From assembly GCA_900539145.1 (NCBI GenBank), contig UQAX01000052.1, forward strand, positions 1 through 17,126: DNA of 17,126 bases. The letters are read 5' to 3'. The stretch comes from an uncultured Blautia sp. (lineage in GTDB: Bacteria; Bacillota; Clostridia; Lachnospirales; Lachnospiraceae). The translations under genes and the position numbers were made by a program. The notes beneath the pieces were generated by a model. The model did not search any database. It saw nothing but the letters and a program-made list of their open reading frames with translations, and was not told where the DNA came from. The first letter of the stretch is position 1. The number at the start of each line of letters is the position of its first letter. Positions 13,826 through 17,126 of the stretch are shown one piece after another.

Positions 13826-13927
13826 TGCTGTCACTTAAACATTCTCCAAAATATTTATACACTTTAAGTTTACAAGCTCAAGGTGTATAAATATTCGGAT
13901 ATGTCCTTAAAGCGACAGCACTTTTTT
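13826..13927. terminator. 95-nt two-way hairpin terminator between nagB and the ABC exporter operon
   Basis: Outer arms TGCTGTC (13826-13832) and GACAGCA (13914-13920) pair and continue inward through CTTAA/TTAAAG and short matches to a perfect 13-bp stem (13850-13862 with 13883-13895). Six Ts follow on the plus strand (13922-13927). Five Ts follow on the minus strand (complement of the As at 13821-13825). It therefore can end both convergent transcripts. The plus-side T-run overlaps the stop codon of the exporter permease. Confidence 0.85.
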
Positions 13928-15182
13928 AATTTGTCTTAATTTTCTTTAATTCTTTCCATTTCAGGCGATTTCCATAGTGCATAACAGAAGCGCTGTATAT
14001 GCGAACAGAGAACATCGTTACAATTACAATGGCAAGCACCAGAAGAAGAATGGAAATCCCCAGCTCCTGCATAGTAATCTCTCCTGTAATCAGTTTAAAC
14101 GGCACTGCAAAAGGTGCGGAAATCGGCAGATAAATTGCCAGATTAGACATTGCTCCGCTTCCGCCTCCCATAACAGAGGTAAAATAGCCCAGATAAAATC
14201 CGATAATTACAAGAATACTCACCGGCATCATAGCTGAGTTTAAATCCTCCATTTTGCTTACGGCAGCGCCGCATACAGAATTCATAACTGCGTAAAGAGC
14301 ATATCCCAAAATAAAATAGATAATCAGGAACACCAGTGTTTTCGGTGTAAAGCCTGAAACAGCTAAATCCACACCGGCAATCTGAAAGCCCTCCGGAAGG
14401 ATAAATTTGTAGCAAAAGGCTGCAAACGCCATCAGCCCTACCAGCTGAAGAAGCCCTACCACGCCCATAGCCAGACATTTTCCAATTAAGATTTTGGAAG
14501 GCTTGGCTGAAATAATCAAGGTTTCCATAACTCTGGAGGTCTTTTCTGAAGAAATGGACATTGCTACACCATAGCCATAGTAATACACGGCAAAGAACAT
14601 GACGAAGGTAAGCAAAAGTCCCACCACATATTCTGTTAAATTCATATTTCCGATAAATCTCTGGGTATAGATAAGCGGTGTCTGAATAGCATCAACTTTT
14701 CCTTTCTCCAATCCGTTTTCTGTAAGAAGGTGAGACTGCCATATTTTATTGCAGGCGTCTGCAATGGTATCTGCCTGTACCTTACTCAAAAAGTTGCTCA
14801 CGGTAATCTCCAGAACCGGAGCTGCATCCTTTTCCTGAATAGAAAGAATAGCCACGTTTCTGCTTTTGCTTTCATCCACAGCTTTTTCCAGCCCTTTTAC
14901 CTCATCCTCTTCTATGGATTTAAAATTCATCCCCGGATAAGCCGCTTTTAAATATTCTATTTCCTTCTCAAAGACTCCTGTTTCATCAACTAAGTAACAG
15001 GTTCCGCTGTATTCGGTCTTAGTGTCTGTGCCTTCTTCGCCATTGTCAAAGAATGACATTACACGGGGAATGGCACACATAACGCCTAAAAGAACCATAA
15101 TCACAATCGTAGAAATCCAGAAAGCTTTCTTTCTAATGCCTTCTTTAAATGTATAAGAAAATACGGTTAAAATCTGCTTCAT
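13926..15182 (-). CDS. ABC-2 type transporter permease, NatB-like
   Basis: This 418-residue membrane subunit belongs to an ABC exporter. One N-terminal helix (about 21-42, FWISTIVIMVLLGVMCAI) precedes a large extracytoplasmic domain (about 45-180), followed by a cluster of five or six helices (about 187-400). This layout is that of the NatB/ABC-2 group. The motif SISSEKTSRVMETLIISAKP after the second helix is the conserved cytoplasmic coupling segment that meets the ATPase. The ATG at 15182 overlaps the ATPase stop codon in an ATGA arrangement, so translation is coupled. The substrate is not predictable. Sodium and antimicrobial compounds are known substrates in the broader family. The frame is complete and ends in the shared terminator. 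Confidence 0.9.
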   Translation of the reverse strand: MKQILTVFSYTFKEGIRKKAFWISTIVIMVLLGVMCAIPRVMSFFDNGEEGTDTKTEYSGTCYLVDETGVFEKEIEYLKAAYPGMNFKSIEEDEVKGLEKAVDESKSRNVAILSIQEKDAAPVLEITVSNFLSKVQADTIADACNKIWQSHLLTENGLEKGKVDAIQTPLIYTQRFIGNMNLTEYVVGLLLTFVMFFAVYYYGYGVAMSISSEKTSRVMETLIISAKPSKILIGKCLAMGVVGLLQLVGLMAFAAFCYKFILPEGFQIAGVDLAVSGFTPKTLVFLIIYFILGYALYAVMNSVCGAAVSKMEDLNSAMMPVSILVIIGFYLGYFTSVMGGGSGAMSNLAIYLPISAPFAVPFKLITGEITMQELGISILLLVLAIVIVTMFSVRIYSASVMHYGNRLKWKELKKIKTN

Positions 15183-16075
15183 TTGCTTTCCCCTGCCTTT
15201 CTGACGAAAATTTCCTGTAAGGACGGTTCACGGATTTCAAATTTTAAAGGATAAATGTTTGCCTCTGTCATTCGTCTTAAAAATCTATGCGCCATCTCAT
15301 CTCCCTGTATCTTATATTCTGTCTCAGCCGCTCTTTTTTCAAAAAGCTCCAATCCTTCTTCCTGTGCCAAAGTGCTGACATCCTCCTGCGCAGCTACTAC
15401 CAGATTGGTATGTCCGTACCCTGCTTTGATTTCTTTTAAATTGCCTTTTAAAAGAGTTTTTCCTCTGTCCAGAATAACCAGATTTTCGCAGTATTCTTCC
15501 ACCGTTTCCATCTGATGGGTACTTAAAATAATATATTTCCCCTCTGCTACAAGCTCCTTTACCAGATTTCTCAACACCTGTGCATTTACAGGGTCTAAGC
15601 CGGAAAAAGGTTCGTCCAGAAAAATCAATTTCGGATTATGTATAATTGCCGCAATTAACTGAACCTTCTGCTGATTTCCTTTCGACAGCTTTTCTGCCGG
15701 CGTATTCTGATATTCCGACACCCGCAGCCTTTCCATAAGCTCCAGTGCAGATTTTTTTGCTTTTTCCTTCTTCATGCCTCGCAATCTTCCAAAGTAAACC
15801 AACTGCTCCAGCACTTTCGTCTTCATATAAATTCCTCTCTCCTCCGGAAGATATCCAAAGGACAATGTTTCTCTTGAAATAGGAGTGCCGTTCCACAGTG
15901 CTTCTCCCTCATCCGGCTTCATAATCCCCAAAATATTGCGGATAGTCGTGGTTTTCCCTGCTCCGTTTGTTCCCAAAAGTCCGAATACCCCCGGCTCTTT
16001 CATCTCAAAGGATAAATGATCCACGGCTGTTTTTTCTCCGAATTTCTTTGTAATTCCTCTTACTTCTAATCCCAT
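15179..16075 (-). CDS. ABC transporter ATP-binding protein, NatA-like
   Basis: This 298-residue nucleotide-binding subunit powers the adjacent ABC-2 permease. The Walker A motif is GTNGAGKT (35-42), the signature is LSKGNQQKVQ (130-139), the Walker B is LIFLDEP (150-156) and the switch His is His187 in STHQM. The Q-loop region reads GYLPEERG. The C-terminal 80 residues resemble the DUF4162 tail of exporter ATPases and end with REPSLQEIFVRKAG, a hallmark of this group. GGAGG lies upstream of the ATG at 16075. The gene follows the DUF3169-like gene after 11 bp and overlaps the permease start by 4 bp, so it sits inside one operon. Confidence 0.94.
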   Translation of the reverse strand: MGLEVRGITKKFGEKTAVDHLSFEMKEPGVFGLLGTNGAGKTTTIRNILGIMKPDEGEALWNGTPISRETLSFGYLPEERGIYMKTKVLEQLVYFGRLRGMKKEKAKKSALELMERLRVSEYQNTPAEKLSKGNQQKVQLIAAIIHNPKLIFLDEPFSGLDPVNAQVLRNLVKELVAEGKYIILSTHQMETVEEYCENLVILDRGKTLLKGNLKEIKAGYGHTNLVVAAQEDVSTLAQEEGLELFEKRAAETEYKIQGDEMAHRFLRRMTEANIYPLKFEIREPSLQEIFVRKAGESK

Positions 16076-16086
16076 GTTACTCCTCC

Positions 16087-16848
16087 TTATCTTTTCTTTT
16101 CGTATTCATAGCAATAAATCAATGACTGAGAAACCCATATCACCATTAAAATCAAAAATGGTACTATCCCAATTTCCACTGCATTAGATACAAGTAAAAG
16201 TCCGATAAAGACCGCCAGATACACAAACTGCGTTCTTAACTGTGTATAATATGCCGCTTGAAACAATCTTAATTTTTCTCTTTCATCACAGCTTTCCAGC
16301 CATTCTTTATTAAAATTCCAGCTAAAGAAATTCCCTCTCTTTTCCGGATTGATTTTCTTATCATACTTTATTAATTTCCCCATAAAAAATAAGTTCCAAA
16401 ATACAATAAGTGCATAAATCAGAACAGCTGCAACAGACAACATCGAAACCATACTTGTTTCTGTATGCAGATTTGCAATAGAAATTCCCGAAATACACAT
16501 TTCACCTATCATAAAAATAGATAAAACACTCTGATATCTCTGAATACTTCTTTCCAGCCGCTCGGTTTCTTCTTCTGAGTCTTCGTCCCATTGTTTCAGC
16601 TTTTTCGCTGCTATAAAAGTAAGCAGAGGAGCTAAAATAAAAAGTACGAAAGATAAAAACATCAGCATCCAATCACTGTAATGTCCTGTAATACTCTCTG
16701 CTTCCTGCAAAATATTTGCAATATCATCTTTAAACCCAAAGCATACAGCGCTTCCTGCTCCTCCGATAAATGCTCCTACCAGCATCAAAAGCGCCATTTG
16801 TATCATGCCCTGTACACGTCCCGTCTCTTTCTGCTTTTTCTTACTCAT
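16087..16848 (-). CDS. Multi-pass membrane protein, DUF3169-like
   Basis: This 253-residue protein has about six hydrophobic segments (near 11-33, 55-75, 105-125, 135-155, 205-220, 222-243) and a charged, Glu-rich cytoplasmic stretch (about 80-97, EEETERLERS). Size, topology and the XRE gene just upstream match what I recall of DUF3169 proteins, for which I know no function. The frame could start at 16863. I prefer the ATG at 16848, because AGGAGG then lies 6 nt upstream, and that site sits inside the last codons of the regulator. The start overlaps the regulator gene by 8 bp, which suggests translational coupling. I infer it is an accessory or sensor component of the ABC exporter, by position only. 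Confidence 0.8.
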   Translation of the reverse strand: MSKKKQKETGRVQGMIQMALLMLVGAFIGGAGSAVCFGFKDDIANILQEAESITGHYSDWMLMFLSFVLFILAPLLTFIAAKKLKQWDEDSEEETERLERSIQRYQSVLSIFMIGEMCISGISIANLHTETSMVSMLSVAAVLIYALIVFWNLFFMGKLIKYDKKINPEKRGNFFSWNFNKEWLESCDEREKLRLFQAAYYTQLRTQFVYLAVFIGLLLVSNAVEIGIVPFLILMVIWVSQSLIYCYEYEKKR

Positions 16849-17053
16849 CTTCATCCTCCTCATATCTGAATATTTCTTCCACGGTTGCGTTGCACTCCTT
16901 TGCGATTTTCAAAGCCAGCGTTACAGACGGAGAATAATCTCCTCTTTCAATTAAACTGATGGTCTGTCTGGAAGCTCCGACTCTTTTGCCAAGCTCCTGC
17001 TGGTTAATCCCCAGCCTTGCCCGATATTCCTTCAGGCTGTTATATAATGGCAT
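16841..17053 (-). CDS. Small XRE-family helix-turn-helix regulator
   Basis: This 70-residue protein is a stand-alone Cro/CI-type DNA-binding domain. The helix-turn-helix is clear: NQQELGKRVGASRQTISLIE (about 17-36) followed by RGDYSPSVTLALKIAKECN. A short acidic tail (YEEDEDE) ends it and at the DNA level encodes the ribosome site of the next gene. The ATG at 17053 is preceded by GGGGAG about 8 nt upstream, within a run of seven Gs. It is the first gene of a four-gene operon with the membrane protein and ABC exporter, so autoregulation is likely. The promoter lies at or beyond the right edge, and I saw no clear -10/-35 pair in 17071-17126. Confidence 0.9.
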   Translation of the reverse strand: MPLYNSLKEYRARLGINQQELGKRVGASRQTISLIERGDYSPSVTLALKIAKECNATVEEIFRYEEDEDE

Positions 17054-17126
17054 TTCTCTTTCTCCCCCCCGCAGACCGTCCTAAAACTCCATTTTTAAGC
17101 ATAATTTTAGCCCCTTTCTTTCATCT

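Noticed and set aside
1..17126. CRISPR array, tRNA, rRNA or known riboswitch
   Set aside because: No regularly spaced repeats, cloverleaf-like sequence, ribosomal RNA or recognisable riboswitch core was found on reading both strands.

Overview
The window looks like a chromosomal segment of a low-GC Gram-positive gut anaerobe, most likely a Lachnospiraceae (Blautia-like) bacterium. This rests on strong AGGAGG ribosome sites, an ABC sugar importer with a lipoprotein binding protein and no dedicated ATPase gene, an anaerobic sulfatase-maturing enzyme, and a DUF6903-like microprotein. The genus is a guess.

Region 1 (1-4985) is AT-rich and built by insertion sequences. A small gene for a two-helix membrane protein (49-348, minus) lies beside three unrelated elements packed end to end: an IS4-family element (433-2006, 14-bp perfect inverted ends, 10-bp target duplication), an ISLre2-family element (about 2022-3701 plus base 4972, 11-bp flanking repeat) and an IS630-family element (3702-4969, TA duplication) that landed in the last bases of the ISLre2 element. 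All three transposases read as full length. The empty site can be reconstructed, and the first two insertions fall within about 15 bp of each other.

Region 2 (5240-13795) reads as a sulfated-sugar uptake and processing locus. On the minus strand are a lipoprotein solute-binding protein, two permeases, a 55-residue membrane microprotein and a terminator. Divergent from them is a sulfatase with a FGly-type Cys motif and no signal peptide. Then come the radical-SAM sulfatase-maturing enzyme (minus, convergent with the sulfatase), a divergent AraC-type regulator and nagB (glucosamine-6-phosphate deaminase) with its own strong promoter. My model is that a small sulfated (amino)sugar or oligosaccharide is imported, desulfated in the cytoplasm by a sulfatase activated by the SAM enzyme, and, if it is glucosamine-based, fed to NagB. 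A shared candidate operator lies upstream of both the binding-protein and sulfatase promoters. A structured palindromic element of about 170-210 bp fills the gap between sulfatase and maturase genes.

Region 3 (13826-17053, minus) begins with a 95-nt bidirectional hairpin terminator. It holds a four-gene operon transcribed from the right edge: an XRE regulator, an overlapping DUF3169-like membrane protein, an ABC ATPase and an ABC-2 (NatB-like) permease. It is an efflux-type module unrelated to the sugar locus. No tRNA, rRNA, riboswitch or CRISPR array was recognised.
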